NCBI RefSeq assembly: GCF_024171695.1
Contig: NZ_JAMTCF010000020.1
Location: 1-64,000 of the forward strand
DNA length: 64,000 bases
Direction of reading: 5' to 3'
Source: Actinosynnema pretiosum
Lineage (GTDB): Bacteria > Actinomycetota > Actinomycetes > Mycobacteriales > Pseudonocardiaceae
The notes below the pieces were generated by a model that saw nothing but the letters and a program-made list of their open reading frames with translations, was not told the origin of the DNA and did no database searches. The translations under genes were made by a program, and so were the position numbers. This document shows positions 35,575 through 44,008 of the stretch, piece by piece (within the stretch, counting starts at the first letter, position 1; the number at the start of each line of letters is the position of its first letter).

Positions 35575-36360
35575 GTGGGCGAGGGTTTCATCGAGCAGTG
35601 GCGGCGCTGGAAGGACGAGCGCGAGCGGACCCTGGCCGCGCCGCTCGGCTGGCTCGCGCTGGTGTCGCTGGACTGGCTGGACGACCGGCCGCGCGGCTAC
35701 GCCGGGCTGCCGGGCGTGTGGTGGCAGGACGAGGACGCGGCCTACTTCGACCCGCAGGGGGCGCAGGCCTCGCAGAGCGGGTTCCCGGTGCTGGGGCAGA
35801 GCAGGTTCGAGCTGGTCGACAGCGGGGCGGGCGCGCGGATCGCGATCGGCGACGTCGAGGTGGAGGTGGCGCGGCGGGGCGGTTATCTGATCCGCGTGCA
35901 CGACCCGAAGGCGGCGGCGCTGCTGGAGTTCGACGGCGTGCCGAGCTACCCGCCGGACCCGGACTGGCGCATCGAGGGCGTCTACGAGCCGTTCCCGGAA
36001 CCGAGGCCGACGACGGTGGGCGCGGTCGTGGAGGGTCTGAGCCACGTCTACGCGGCGCCCGGCGTGGTCCGGTTCACCTTCGGCGGGCGGGAGCACGTCC
36101 TGACCGCGTTCAACGGCAGGCGGCGCGGGCTGAACGTGCTGTTCACCGACGCCACGAGCGGCGTGACGACGTACGCGGCGAACCGGTCCCTGGAGATCGC
36201 GGAACCGGGGGAGGCGGGGAGGGTGATCCTGGACTTCAACCGCGCGACCAACCTGCCGTGCGCGTTCACCGACTACGCGACCTGCCCGTTGCCGCCGGAG
36301 GGCAACACCCTGCCGTTCGCGGTGGAGGCGGGGGAGAAGACGCCGCACGGGCGGGGGTGA
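35575..36360 (+). CDS. DUF1684-family protein
   Basis: A 261-residue cytoplasmic protein matching the DUF1684 pattern. The N-terminus is FIEQWRRWKDERERTLAAPL, then GWLALVSLDWL. The hallmark C-terminus is VILDFNRATNLPCAFTDYAT, then CPLPPEGNTLPFAVEAGEK. The biochemical function of the family is not established. GTG 35575 was preferred to 35566 because GAGGGG lies 8 bases upstream of it. It follows the MmyB-like gene on the same strand after 88 bp and may be read through, but no functional link is evident. Confidence 0.85.
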   Translation: MGEGFIEQWRRWKDERERTLAAPLGWLALVSLDWLDDRPRGYAGLPGVWWQDEDAAYFDPQGAQASQSGFPVLGQSRFELVDSGAGARIAIGDVEVEVARRGGYLIRVHDPKAAALLEFDGVPSYPPDPDWRIEGVYEPFPEPRPTTVGAVVEGLSHVYAAPGVVRFTFGGREHVLTAFNGRRRGLNVLFTDATSGVTTYAANRSLEIAEPGEAGRVILDFNRATNLPCAFTDYATCPLPPEGNTLPFAVEAGEKTPHGRG

Positions 36361-36484
36361 CGCGGGGCGGCGGGCGGGCGGTTCCTGCCGTCCGCCGAGC
36401 GGAGGTTCCTCCGGGCAGCGTGGTGGTGCTGGACCGGACGGACCTCGACTGGACCCACCACCACAGCGCAACGATGAGGGCGGT

Positions 36485-37024
36485 GTGAGGCAAGACCTCG
36501 GTGCGGTCAAGCACATCTTCAAGCGCAAGGGGGAAGCTGCCTTCGGCAAGATCGACATGGTGGTCCTGTCCCTTGGCACGGTCTTCCTGCTGGTGAAACC
36601 GCCGGACAACGCCGGTTGCGGCACCGTCGTGCTGTGGACCACGATCTGCACCGCCTTCATCTGGATCGCCTGGCTGAGCACCGTGCGCCCCGTGGTGGAG
36701 TTGCGGGAACGCGGCGCCGTGGTGGTGAACTGGTTCTTCCGCAGTGAGATCCCCTGGAACGCCGTCGTGTCCGTGGAGGTGGCCTCCGAGGTCGGCAGCG
36801 GGGTCGCTCTGCTGCTGCGCGTCGAACTGGCAGCCGTCTCGCCGTCGGGTGCGAACGCGATGATGGGCTTCGGCCTCCAGAACCGCGTTCGCCTGCTCAT
36901 CGAGCAGATGCCGAAAGAGGGCAGCGAGGGCTTGGTCGTGCGCTCGAAGTTCGACGTGGACCCGATCCCGTTCCTGTTCGCGATGGTCGTGCTCATCGCG
37001 CTCGGCTGGTTCATGCTGCCGTGA
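36485..37024 (+). CDS. Membrane protein with PH-like domain
   Basis: A 179-residue protein with two N-terminal membrane helices (IDMVVLSLGTVFLLV and TTICTAFIWIAWLSTV). A strand-rich segment typical of bacterial PH-like domains follows (VVELRERGAVVVNWFFRSEI, then PWNAVVSVEV), and a third hydrophobic helix lies at the extreme C-terminus (FLFAMVVLIALGWFML). The reading frame is less extreme in GC than its neighbours. GTG 36485 follows GAGGG. Function unknown; a perfect hairpin terminates it. Confidence 0.65.
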   Translation: MRQDLGAVKHIFKRKGEAAFGKIDMVVLSLGTVFLLVKPPDNAGCGTVVLWTTICTAFIWIAWLSTVRPVVELRERGAVVVNWFFRSEIPWNAVVSVEVASEVGSGVALLLRVELAAVSPSGANAMMGFGLQNRVRLLIEQMPKEGSEGLVVRSKFDVDPIPFLFAMVVLIALGWFMLP

Positions 37025-37030
37025 GGACGT

Positions 37031-37056
37031 GGGCCCGGCGGGGAACCGCCGGGCCC
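37031..37056. terminator. 11-bp perfect hairpin between convergent genes
   Basis: GGGCCCGGCGG and CCGCCGGGCCC pair around GGAA, 6 bp past one stop and 5 bp from the other. Confidence 0.8.
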
Positions 37057-37061
37057 GCCCG

Positions 37062-37364
37062 TCACACCCCCAGCTCCGCCACCCCCGCCTCCCACCGCTC
37101 CCGCCGCTCCGCCTCGCTCTGCTCCCACCACGGCGTCCCCCGCTCGCCCAGCGCCTGCTTCGCCACCCCCACCCGCGCCCGAGCCGCCCGCTCACGCTCC
37201 GCGTCCCCCGCCCGCAGCGCCGCCCCCACCTCCCGCCGCGCGGCCATCAGCGCCCGCCGCAACCGCCCCGCCACCTCCTCCGGCAAGCCGGGGTCCTCGG
37301 CCCGCCACCGCCGCCCGTTGACCACCACGTATCGCCCGTCCGGGGTCCGCTCCACCTCGCCCAC
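37062..37364 (-). CDS. Small conserved hypothetical protein
   Basis: A 100-residue protein. A short strand motif (RTPDGRYVVVNGRRWRAEDP) is followed by a long Arg/Ala/Glu amphipathic helix (AARREVGAALRAGDAERERA) and the end GERGTPWWEQSEAERRERWE. This layout recurs in many actinobacteria and is sometimes mislabelled as a Tol-type biopolymer transporter; the function is unknown. GTG 37364 is the best start, since the longer alternative begins at TTG within a repeat-like stretch. Divergent from the sugar ABC operon. Confidence 0.7.
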   Translation of the reverse strand: MGEVERTPDGRYVVVNGRRWRAEDPGLPEEVAGRLRRALMAARREVGAALRAGDAERERAARARVGVAKQALGERGTPWWEQSEAERRERWEAGVAELGV

Positions 37365-37459
37365 CGCCCCACCCTCGCACCCACCCCACCCCGGGAGCGG
37401 TTCCAAAACAGCCCCTCCACCCTGTTGTGCAGCGCATGATCACCCGTCTACGCTGCGCA

Positions 37460-37475
37460 GTCGAAGCGCTTCGAC
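37460..37475. promoter_or_regulatory. LacI-type operator before the sugar ABC/alpha-xylosidase operon
   Basis: GTCGAAGCGCTTCGAC is a perfect 16-bp palindrome with the central CG step typical of LacI/GalR operators. It lies 115 bp upstream of the binding-protein gene. The LacI regulator encoded just beyond the operon (44009-44995) is the obvious candidate to bind it. Confidence 0.7.
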
Positions 37476-37589
37476 AACGCGGTCGACCGGACCACGGGCA
37501 CCCCAGCCCCACTCCGCGAGCACCGTCCCACCACCGCGCCCCGACGCAGGGGAGCGGTGGGTTCCGCACACCCTCACCGTGGAGGAACA

Positions 37590-38867
37590 GTGACGTCCAA
37601 GCGCCTCACGGCCGTCGTCCTGGCCGCCTCGCTCGCCGCCGCCGGGTGCGGGGGCAGCGCGGGAGACGACGACAACACCTTCAGGATCTGGCACTACGAG
37701 TCGCCGGACAGCGCGATGGCCGTCGCCTGGAACAAGGCCGTCGACCAGCTCAAGCAGCGCCACCCCGATCTGAACGTCGTGGTGGAGGAGAAGGGCTTCG
37801 AGCAGATCCGCAAGACCGCGTCCATGGTCCTCGGCTCCAACGAGGCCCCGGACGTCCTGGAGTACAACAAGGGCAACGCCAGCACCGGCCTGCTCGCCAA
37901 GCAGGGCCTGCTGGTCGACCTGACCGACGAGGTCAAGGCCAAGGGCTGGGACGCCAAGGTCGGCGCCGTCGACACCGCCGCCCGCTACGACGAGTCCGGC
38001 GTCATGGGCGGCGACAAGTGGTACGGCGTGCCCAACTACGCCGAGTACGTCCTCGTCTACTACAACAAGGACATGTTCGACCAGCAAGGCCTGCAACCGC
38101 CGACCACGCTGGACGAGCTGACCGCCGCCATGGACAAGTTCAAGTCCGCGGGCATCACCCCGCTGGCCACCGGCGGCGGCGAGTACCCGGCGCACCAGGT
38201 GCTCTACCAGCTCGCCCTCACCGAGGCCGACCGCGACTGGGTCGACCGCTACCAGCGCTACACCGGTGACGTGGACTTCCACGACGAGGCCTGGACCAAG
38301 GGCGCCACCACCTTCGCCGACTGGGTCGCCAAGGGCTACGTCAACAAGGACGACGCGGGCCTGAAGGCCGAGGACATGGGCCTGTCGTTCATGCAGGGCA
38401 AGCAGCCCGTCATGATCACCGGGAGCTGGTGGTTCGGCCGCGTCAAGGCCACCATCAAGGACTTCCAGTGGGGCACCGCCGCGTGGCCCGGCAAGATGAC
38501 CTCCGGCGGCAGCGGCAACCTGTGGGTGGTGCCCAAGGGCTCCAAGAAGCAGGACATCGCCAAGGAGTTCATCGACATCACGCTCTCCCAGGAGATCCAG
38601 GACGTCCTGCGCGACTCCGGCGGCGTCGCGCTCGCGGCCGGTGACGGGCAGGCGGCGGACCCGCAGACCCAGCGCCTCAACGAGGACTTCGCCGCGGTGG
38701 CGGCGGCGGACGGGTTCGGCTTCTACCCTGACTGGCCCGCCCCCGGCTTCTACGACGTGCACGTCTCCGCCGTGCAGAAGCTCATGACCGGCGGCGCCAC
38801 CCCGGACCAGGCCCTCGACGAGCTGGTCGGCCCGTACCGGGAGAACCTCGCGGACATCGGCAAATGA
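37590..38867 (+). CDS. Sugar ABC transporter substrate-binding lipoprotein
   Basis: A 425-residue family 1 solute-binding protein, anchored by a lipobox (LAAAGC, Cys 18). Typical features are the first strand NTFRIWHYESPDSAMAVAWN, the hinge region GVPNYAEYVLVYYNKDMF, and MITGSWWFGRVK with aromatic residues that usually stack on sugars. It binds an oligosaccharide outside the membrane and delivers it to the two permeases encoded next. GTG 37590 with GGAGGA 4 bases upstream. Its stop overlaps the next start (ATGA). The ATPase gene is missing from the operon, so a shared MsiK-type ATPase encoded elsewhere is likely, as in Streptomyces sugar importers. Confidence 0.93.
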   Translation: MTSKRLTAVVLAASLAAAGCGGSAGDDDNTFRIWHYESPDSAMAVAWNKAVDQLKQRHPDLNVVVEEKGFEQIRKTASMVLGSNEAPDVLEYNKGNASTGLLAKQGLLVDLTDEVKAKGWDAKVGAVDTAARYDESGVMGGDKWYGVPNYAEYVLVYYNKDMFDQQGLQPPTTLDELTAAMDKFKSAGITPLATGGGEYPAHQVLYQLALTEADRDWVDRYQRYTGDVDFHDEAWTKGATTFADWVAKGYVNKDDAGLKAEDMGLSFMQGKQPVMITGSWWFGRVKATIKDFQWGTAAWPGKMTSGGSGNLWVVPKGSKKQDIAKEFIDITLSQEIQDVLRDSGGVALAAGDGQAADPQTQRLNEDFAAVAAADGFGFYPDWPAPGFYDVHVSAVQKLMTGGATPDQALDELVGPYRENLADIGK

Positions 38868-39781
38868 CGTCCGCCGCACCACGCGTGCGGCGGAGGAAGG
38901 GGAGCAGCGGGACCTACCCGCTGTTCCTCCTCCCCGGCGCGCTGCTCCTGCTCGCCGTGATCCTGGTGCCGTTCGGCATGAACATCGGCACCAGCTTCAC
39001 CTCCTGGTCCGGCGTCGGCGACCCCACCTGGATCGGCCTGGACAACTACGAGAAGCTGCTCGGCGACAGCACCTTCTGGCAGTCGTTCCGCAACAACGCC
39101 GCCCTCGTCGTCGCCATGGCGATCGTGCCCACCGCGCTCGGCCTGATGATCGCGGCGGGCCTGCACGACCACGTCGGCCGCAACTTCGGACCGCGCCCCG
39201 CCGCGATCCTGCGCGCCTGCATCTACTTGCCTCAGGTCCTGCCGATCGCCGTCGCGGGCATCGTCTGGGGCTGGCTGCTGGCACCGCAGGACGGCGCCGT
39301 CAACGAGCTGCTCGGCGCGCTCGGCGCGGAGTCGTTGGCGCGCAACTGGCTCGGCGACCCCGACCTCGCGCTGTGGTCGGTGATGGCCGTGCTGCTGTGG
39401 GTGCAGATCGGCTACCCCGTCGTGGTGTTCATGGCGGGCATGGGCCGCGTCGACCCGTCGCTGCACGAGGCCGCCCAGCTCGACGGCGCCTCGTGGTGGG
39501 GCCGCTTCTGGCACGTCACCGTGCCGCAGCTGCGCCCCGAGGTGTTCGTGGTCCTGCTGACCTGCACCATCGCCTCGCTCAAGGTGTTCGCCCCCGTCTA
39601 CGTGCTCACCAGGGGCGGCCCCGGCGGCGCGACGAACGTCCCGGCCTACTACTCGTTCCAGAACTTCTTCGAGAAGGCCAAGGTCGGCTACGGCTCCGCC
39701 ATCGCCACCGTGCTCACCCTGCTGATCGTCGTGCTCACCGCGCTGTTCCTGCGCGCGCAGAACAAGGGGGAGGACAGCTGA
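38864..39781 (+). CDS. Sugar ABC transporter permease, MalF/UgpA type
   Basis: A 305-residue inner-membrane permease with about six helices, the first being LFLLPGALLLLAVILVPFGM. The cytoplasmic EAA loop that docks the ATPase is EAAQLDGASWWGRFWHVTVP. It shares a 4-bp overlap with the binding protein gene and a 1-bp overlap (TGATG) with the second permease gene, so the three are translationally coupled. Confidence 0.93.
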   Translation: MTSAAPRVRRRKGSSGTYPLFLLPGALLLLAVILVPFGMNIGTSFTSWSGVGDPTWIGLDNYEKLLGDSTFWQSFRNNAALVVAMAIVPTALGLMIAAGLHDHVGRNFGPRPAAILRACIYLPQVLPIAVAGIVWGWLLAPQDGAVNELLGALGAESLARNWLGDPDLALWSVMAVLLWVQIGYPVVVFMAGMGRVDPSLHEAAQLDGASWWGRFWHVTVPQLRPEVFVVLLTCTIASLKVFAPVYVLTRGGPGGATNVPAYYSFQNFFEKAKVGYGSAIATVLTLLIVVLTALFLRAQNKGEDS

Positions 39782-40593
39782 TGCGCCGCCACGCCGTCCT
39801 CTGGTCGTTCGTCGCGCTCGCGCTGGTGGTGCTCGCGCCGTTCGGCGTGGTGCTGGTCAACGGGTTCAAGTCGCCCGAGCAGTACAGCACCGACGGCCCG
39901 ATCAGCCTGCCCGACAGCGTCTCGCTCGACGGCATCACCGCCGTGTGGGAGCGCGTCGACTACGGCGAGAAGCTGCTCAACAGCCTGCTGATCAGCTCCA
40001 CCGTCGCCGTGCTCGCCGTGGCGCTGGCCGTGCTCAACGCCTACGCGCTCGGCATCGGCCGGATCAAGGGCCGCACCTGGGTGCTGGTGCTGTTCCTGGC
40101 CGCCAACACCCTCCCGCAGGAAGCGCTGGCCTACCCGCTGTACTTCCTGGCCAACGAGACCGGCCTGTACGACACCAGGCTCAGCGTCATCATCGTGTTC
40201 ACCGCCATCCAGTCCGCCTTCGGCACCTACCTGCTGGCCTCCACCTTCAGCGGCTTCCCGCGCGAGCTGCTCGACGCCGCCGTCGTCGACGGCGCGGGCA
40301 AGTGGCAGACGCTGCTGCGCGTGGTCGTCCCGGTCAGCAGGCCCACCCTGGGCGTGCTCTTCGTGTTCTTCTTCATCTGGACCTGGAACGAGTTCTTCCT
40401 CCCGATGGTCCTGCTGATCTCCAACGGGAACCAGACGGTCCCCGTCTCCCTGGGCGTGCTCCAGGGCCAGCAGATGATGGACGCCACCGCCTCCAGCGCC
40501 TCGGCGCTGCTCGGCGTCGTCCCGGCCATCGCCTTCTTCCTTCTCTTCCAACGCGCACTGGCGCGCGGCATCACGGCAGGGGCGATCAAGTGA
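39781..40593 (+). CDS. Sugar ABC transporter permease, MalG/UgpE type
   Basis: A 270-residue permease starting MRRHAVLWSFVALALVVLAP. It has six predicted helices, the periplasmic loop GFKSPEQYSTDGPISLPD typical of MalG-type subunits, and the EAA loop LLDAAVVDGAGKWQTLLRVV. It pairs with the preceding permease. The stop overlaps the GTG of the alpha-xylosidase gene (GTGA), coupling import to hydrolysis. Confidence 0.93.
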   Translation: MRRHAVLWSFVALALVVLAPFGVVLVNGFKSPEQYSTDGPISLPDSVSLDGITAVWERVDYGEKLLNSLLISSTVAVLAVALAVLNAYALGIGRIKGRTWVLVLFLAANTLPQEALAYPLYFLANETGLYDTRLSVIIVFTAIQSAFGTYLLASTFSGFPRELLDAAVVDGAGKWQTLLRVVVPVSRPTLGVLFVFFFIWTWNEFFLPMVLLISNGNQTVPVSLGVLQGQQMMDATASSASALLGVVPAIAFFLLFQRALARGITAGAIK

Positions 40594-42839
40594 AGTTCAC
40601 CGACGGGTACTGGCTTCTCCGACCGGGCGTCACCGCCCACTTCCCCCAGCACGTGCACGATCTGGAGACCGGCGACGGGACCCTGACCGCGCACGCCCCC
40701 ACCCACCGCGTCCGGCACCGGGGCGACCTGCTCAAGGGCCCGGTCGCCACGATCGGCCTGTCCTCCCCGATGCCCGACGTGGTGCGGGTGTCGGTCACCC
40801 ACTTCTCCGGCGGGCACGACGAAACCGGATTCGAGCTGTCCACGGAGGACGGTCACCGGCCGAAGATCGAGCTGGGCGAGGAGTTCGCCACCCTCACCTC
40901 CGGCTCCCTCACCGCGCGGATCCACCGGGGCGAGAACTGGCGCCTGGAGTTCACCGCCGACGGCCGCACCCTGACCTCCAGCGACGCCAAGGCCATGGGC
41001 TTCATGACCCTGGACGGCGAGCACCACGTCCGCGAGCAGCTCGCGCTCGGCGTCGGCGAGGTCGTCTACGGCATGGGCGAGCGCTTCGGCCCGCTGGCGC
41101 GCAACGGCCAGGTCGTCGACATCTGGAACGCCGACGGCGGCACCAGCAGCGAGCAGGCCTACAAGAACGCCCCGTTCTACCTCACCAGCGCCGGGTACGG
41201 CGTGTTCGTCGACCACCCCGGCAAGGTCTCCTTCGAGGTCGGCTCCGAGGCCGTGTCCAGGGTCGGCTTCAGCGTGCCCGGACAGCGGATGGACTACCTG
41301 GTCATCCACGGCCCCACGCCGAAGGAGGTGCTGCGCAAGTACACCGCCCTCACCGGCCGCCCCGCGCTTCCCCCGGACTGGTCGTTCGGCCTGTGGCTGT
41401 CCACCTCCTTCACCACCTCCTACGACGAGGAGACCGTCACCGGCTTCATCGAGGGCATGGCCGAGCGCGACCTGCCGCTCAGCGTCTTCCACTTCGACTG
41501 CTTCTGGATGCGCGGCCTGCACTGGTGCGACTTCGAGTGGGACCCCGAGGTCTTCCCGGACCCCGAGGGGATGCTGGCCCGCCTCAAGGAGCGCGGCCTG
41601 GCCATCTCCGTCTGGATCAACCCGTACATCGCCCAGCGCTCCCCGCTGTTCGAGGAGGGCAGGAAGGCGGGCTACCTCCTGCTCCGCCCCACCGGCGAGG
41701 TGTGGCAGTGGGACCTGTGGCAGCCGGGCATGGCACTGGTCGACTTCACCAACCCCGAGGCCCGCGACTGGTACGCCGGGAAGTTGGAACGCCTGCTGGA
41801 CCAGGGCGTCGACTGCTTCAAGACCGACTTCGGCGAGCGCGTCCCCACCGACGTCGTCTACCACGACGGCTCCGACCCCGAGCGGATGCACAACCTCTAC
41901 GCCCACCTGTACAACAAGACCGTCTTCGACCTCCTCCTGCGCCGCAAGGGCGAGAACGAGGCCGTCGTCTTCGCCCGCTCCGCCACCGCGGGCACCCAGC
42001 AGTTCCCGGTGCACTGGGGCGGCGACAGCGAGTCCACCTACGCGGCCATGGCGGAGAGCCTGCGCGGCGGCCTGTCCCTCGGCCTGACCGGGTTCGGCTT
42101 CTGGAGCCACGACATCGGCGGCTTCGAGGGCACCCCGGACCCGGACCTGTTCAAGCGCTGGACGGCCTTCGGCCTCCTCTCCTCGCACAGCAGGCTGCAC
42201 GGCAGCTCCTCCTACCGCGTCCCGTGGGCGTTCGACGAGGAGGCGGTCGACGTCCTGCGCCGCTTCACCAAGCTCAAGCTCAGCCTCATGCCGTACCTGA
42301 AGAACGCGGCGAGGCAAGCCGCCGAGCACGGCACCCCGGTGATGCGCGCGATGGCCCTGGAGTTCCCGGACGACCCGGCCTGCGCCCACCTGGACCGCCA
42401 GTACATGCTGGGCGACGACCTCCTGGTGGCGCCGGTCTTCACCGCGACCGGCGAGGTGGACTTCTACGTCCCGGAGGGCACCTGGACCAACCACCTGACC
42501 GGCGAACGCCTGACCGGCCCCCGCTGGCACCGCCAAACCCACGACCACCTCTCGATCCCCCTGCTGGTCCGCCCCGGCGCGGTGCTCCCGGTGGGCGCGG
42601 TGGACGACCGCCCGGACTACGACCACGCCGAGGGCGTCTCCCTGCGCTGCCACGAACTGGCTGACGGCAGCACCACCGAGGTCCGGGTGGCCGACACCCG
42701 CTTCACCGTCCGCCGCACCGGCGACACCGTCCGCGCGACCGCCGAGAACCCGCCCGAGCACTGGCGCCTGGTCCTGCCCGGCGACCGCGCCGTCGACGCG
42801 GAGAACGGCGTGGCGGAAGCTCAGAACGTGACCTGGTGA
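40590..42839 (+). CDS. yicI: Alpha-xylosidase, GH31 (YicI type)
   Basis: A 749-residue GH31 glycosidase without a signal peptide, close in plan to E. coli YicI. The nucleophile is in CFKTDFGERVPTDVVYHDGS (Asp 413) and the acid/base in HWGGDSES (Asp 479). The 66-residue spacing equals that of YicI (416 and 482). The aromatic and Cys motif FHFDCFWMRGLHWCDFEWDP, which shapes the xylose-specific -1 site, is also kept. It should remove alpha-1,6-xylose from isoprimeverose or xyloglucan oligosaccharides in the cytoplasm. It is the last gene of the importer operon, strongly suggesting that the ABC system carries xyloside oligomers. Confidence 0.93.
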   Translation: MKFTDGYWLLRPGVTAHFPQHVHDLETGDGTLTAHAPTHRVRHRGDLLKGPVATIGLSSPMPDVVRVSVTHFSGGHDETGFELSTEDGHRPKIELGEEFATLTSGSLTARIHRGENWRLEFTADGRTLTSSDAKAMGFMTLDGEHHVREQLALGVGEVVYGMGERFGPLARNGQVVDIWNADGGTSSEQAYKNAPFYLTSAGYGVFVDHPGKVSFEVGSEAVSRVGFSVPGQRMDYLVIHGPTPKEVLRKYTALTGRPALPPDWSFGLWLSTSFTTSYDEETVTGFIEGMAERDLPLSVFHFDCFWMRGLHWCDFEWDPEVFPDPEGMLARLKERGLAISVWINPYIAQRSPLFEEGRKAGYLLLRPTGEVWQWDLWQPGMALVDFTNPEARDWYAGKLERLLDQGVDCFKTDFGERVPTDVVYHDGSDPERMHNLYAHLYNKTVFDLLLRRKGENEAVVFARSATAGTQQFPVHWGGDSESTYAAMAESLRGGLSLGLTGFGFWSHDIGGFEGTPDPDLFKRWTAFGLLSSHSRLHGSSSYRVPWAFDEEAVDVLRRFTKLKLSLMPYLKNAARQAAEHGTPVMRAMALEFPDDPACAHLDRQYMLGDDLLVAPVFTATGEVDFYVPEGTWTNHLTGERLTGPRWHRQTHDHLSIPLLVRPGAVLPVGAVDDRPDYDHAEGVSLRCHELADGSTTEVRVADTRFTVRRTGDTVRATAENPPEHWRLVLPGDRAVDAENGVAEAQNVTW

Positions 42840-42847
42840 GCGTTTCC

Positions 42848-42878
42848 CGCCCCGGTGCGCGCCGAGCGCGCCGGGGCG
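42848..42878. terminator. 13-bp hairpin between convergent transcription units
   Basis: CGCCCCGGTGCGC (42848-42860) pairs with 42866-42878 around GCCGA with one G-U pair, 8 bases past the alpha-xylosidase stop and 14 bp before the end of the convergent regulator gene. Confidence 0.75.
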
Positions 42879-42891
42879 GCCCCGCCTCCCC

Positions 42892-43863
42892 TCAGGCCAG
42901 GACCGCCATCCCCAACGCCGTGACCCGGTGCACCGACGAGTTCCCGCACCGCTCCGTGGACACCAACCCCGCGTCCCGCAGCACCCCCGTGTGATGGCTC
43001 ACCGTCGCGGGCGACACCCCCAACCGCCGCGCCAACCCGCCCGTGGTCGGCCCGCCCACCGCGGCCCGCAGCACCGCCGCCCGCGTGGCTCCCAGCAACG
43101 CCGACACGTGGTCCCCGCCCGCCCGCTCCACCCCCAGCAACCGCGACGAGTTCCGGATCGGGAACACCAGCACCGGCGGCAACGCCGGATCGGCCAGCGC
43201 CACCGGGTGGAAGACGCAGAAGTACGACGGGATCAGCACCAACCCCCGCCCGCCCAAGCGGAGATCCCGGTCGACCGGGTAGTCCACCACCAGCACCGGC
43301 GGCTCCCACCGCGCCCCCGGCAACCACCGCAACAACGCCTCCGGCCCACCCCGCAGGTAGTGGTGGCTCCCCGCGACGCACTCGGCCCGCAACGCGCTGT
43401 CCACCACCGGCAAGCGCGGCGCCAGCAGCACGTCGTGGAACACCCGCAGCGCCCGCTCCAGGCACCGGTAGGCCTCGACCCGCCCACCGGCCAACCCGCC
43501 CAACCACCGCGCAGCCCCCGCCCCGCCCACCCGGATCGACGCGACCTCGGCCCGAACCCGCTCCACCGGCGTGGCCAGCACCGCCTCCACCCCGGCCCCG
43601 ATCCCGGACTGGTCCTGCGCGGGCGTCAGGAAGTCCGGGAAGTACGCCGCGTGGGGCGCCACCGCCACCAGCGCCCGAACCGCCGCCCGCACCCGTGGGT
43701 CGCGCCGGACCCGCTCCCGCACCGCCCGCCGCCACGGGTCGAAGAACACCCGCCCCTCCGAGTGCTGCAACACCTGCACGCTGCTCACGACCTCCCACAT
43801 GAGGTCGCGCTCCAGCTTCAGGCGGGTCCTGACCAGATCGGCGTCGGTGAAGTGGATGCGCAT
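42892..43863 (-). CDS. ArsR-family regulator with DUF5937 domain
   Basis: A 323-residue regulator of a type common in actinomycetes. The N-terminal DUF5937 region starts MRIHFTDADLVRTRLKLERD, and the C-terminal winged helix is ARRLGVSPATVSHHTGVLRD, then AGLVSTERCGNSSVHRVTALG. No metal-binding Cys cluster of classical ArsR sensors is seen. ATG 43863 matches the family N-terminus; the frame is open further upstream but reads as intergenic DNA. It is convergent with the alpha-xylosidase operon and downstream of the LacI gene on the same strand. The target is unknown. Confidence 0.85.
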   Translation of the reverse strand: MRIHFTDADLVRTRLKLERDLMWEVVSSVQVLQHSEGRVFFDPWRRAVRERVRRDPRVRAAVRALVAVAPHAAYFPDFLTPAQDQSGIGAGVEAVLATPVERVRAEVASIRVGGAGAARWLGGLAGGRVEAYRCLERALRVFHDVLLAPRLPVVDSALRAECVAGSHHYLRGGPEALLRWLPGARWEPPVLVVDYPVDRDLRLGGRGLVLIPSYFCVFHPVALADPALPPVLVFPIRNSSRLLGVERAGGDHVSALLGATRAAVLRAAVGGPTTGGLARRLGVSPATVSHHTGVLRDAGLVSTERCGNSSVHRVTALGMAVLA

Positions 43864-44008
43864 GCGCGGCACGGTCTGCCCCCCGAGTACGACGAACGCG
43901 GAATCGATCCCCCGACGCGGTTCCCGTCCGCGAGGGTCGCGCCGCGAACCGTTCGCGCGCAAGCGAAATCCGGCATTCCACCACGCCAAGGACCCCGCGC
44001 CCGGCCGA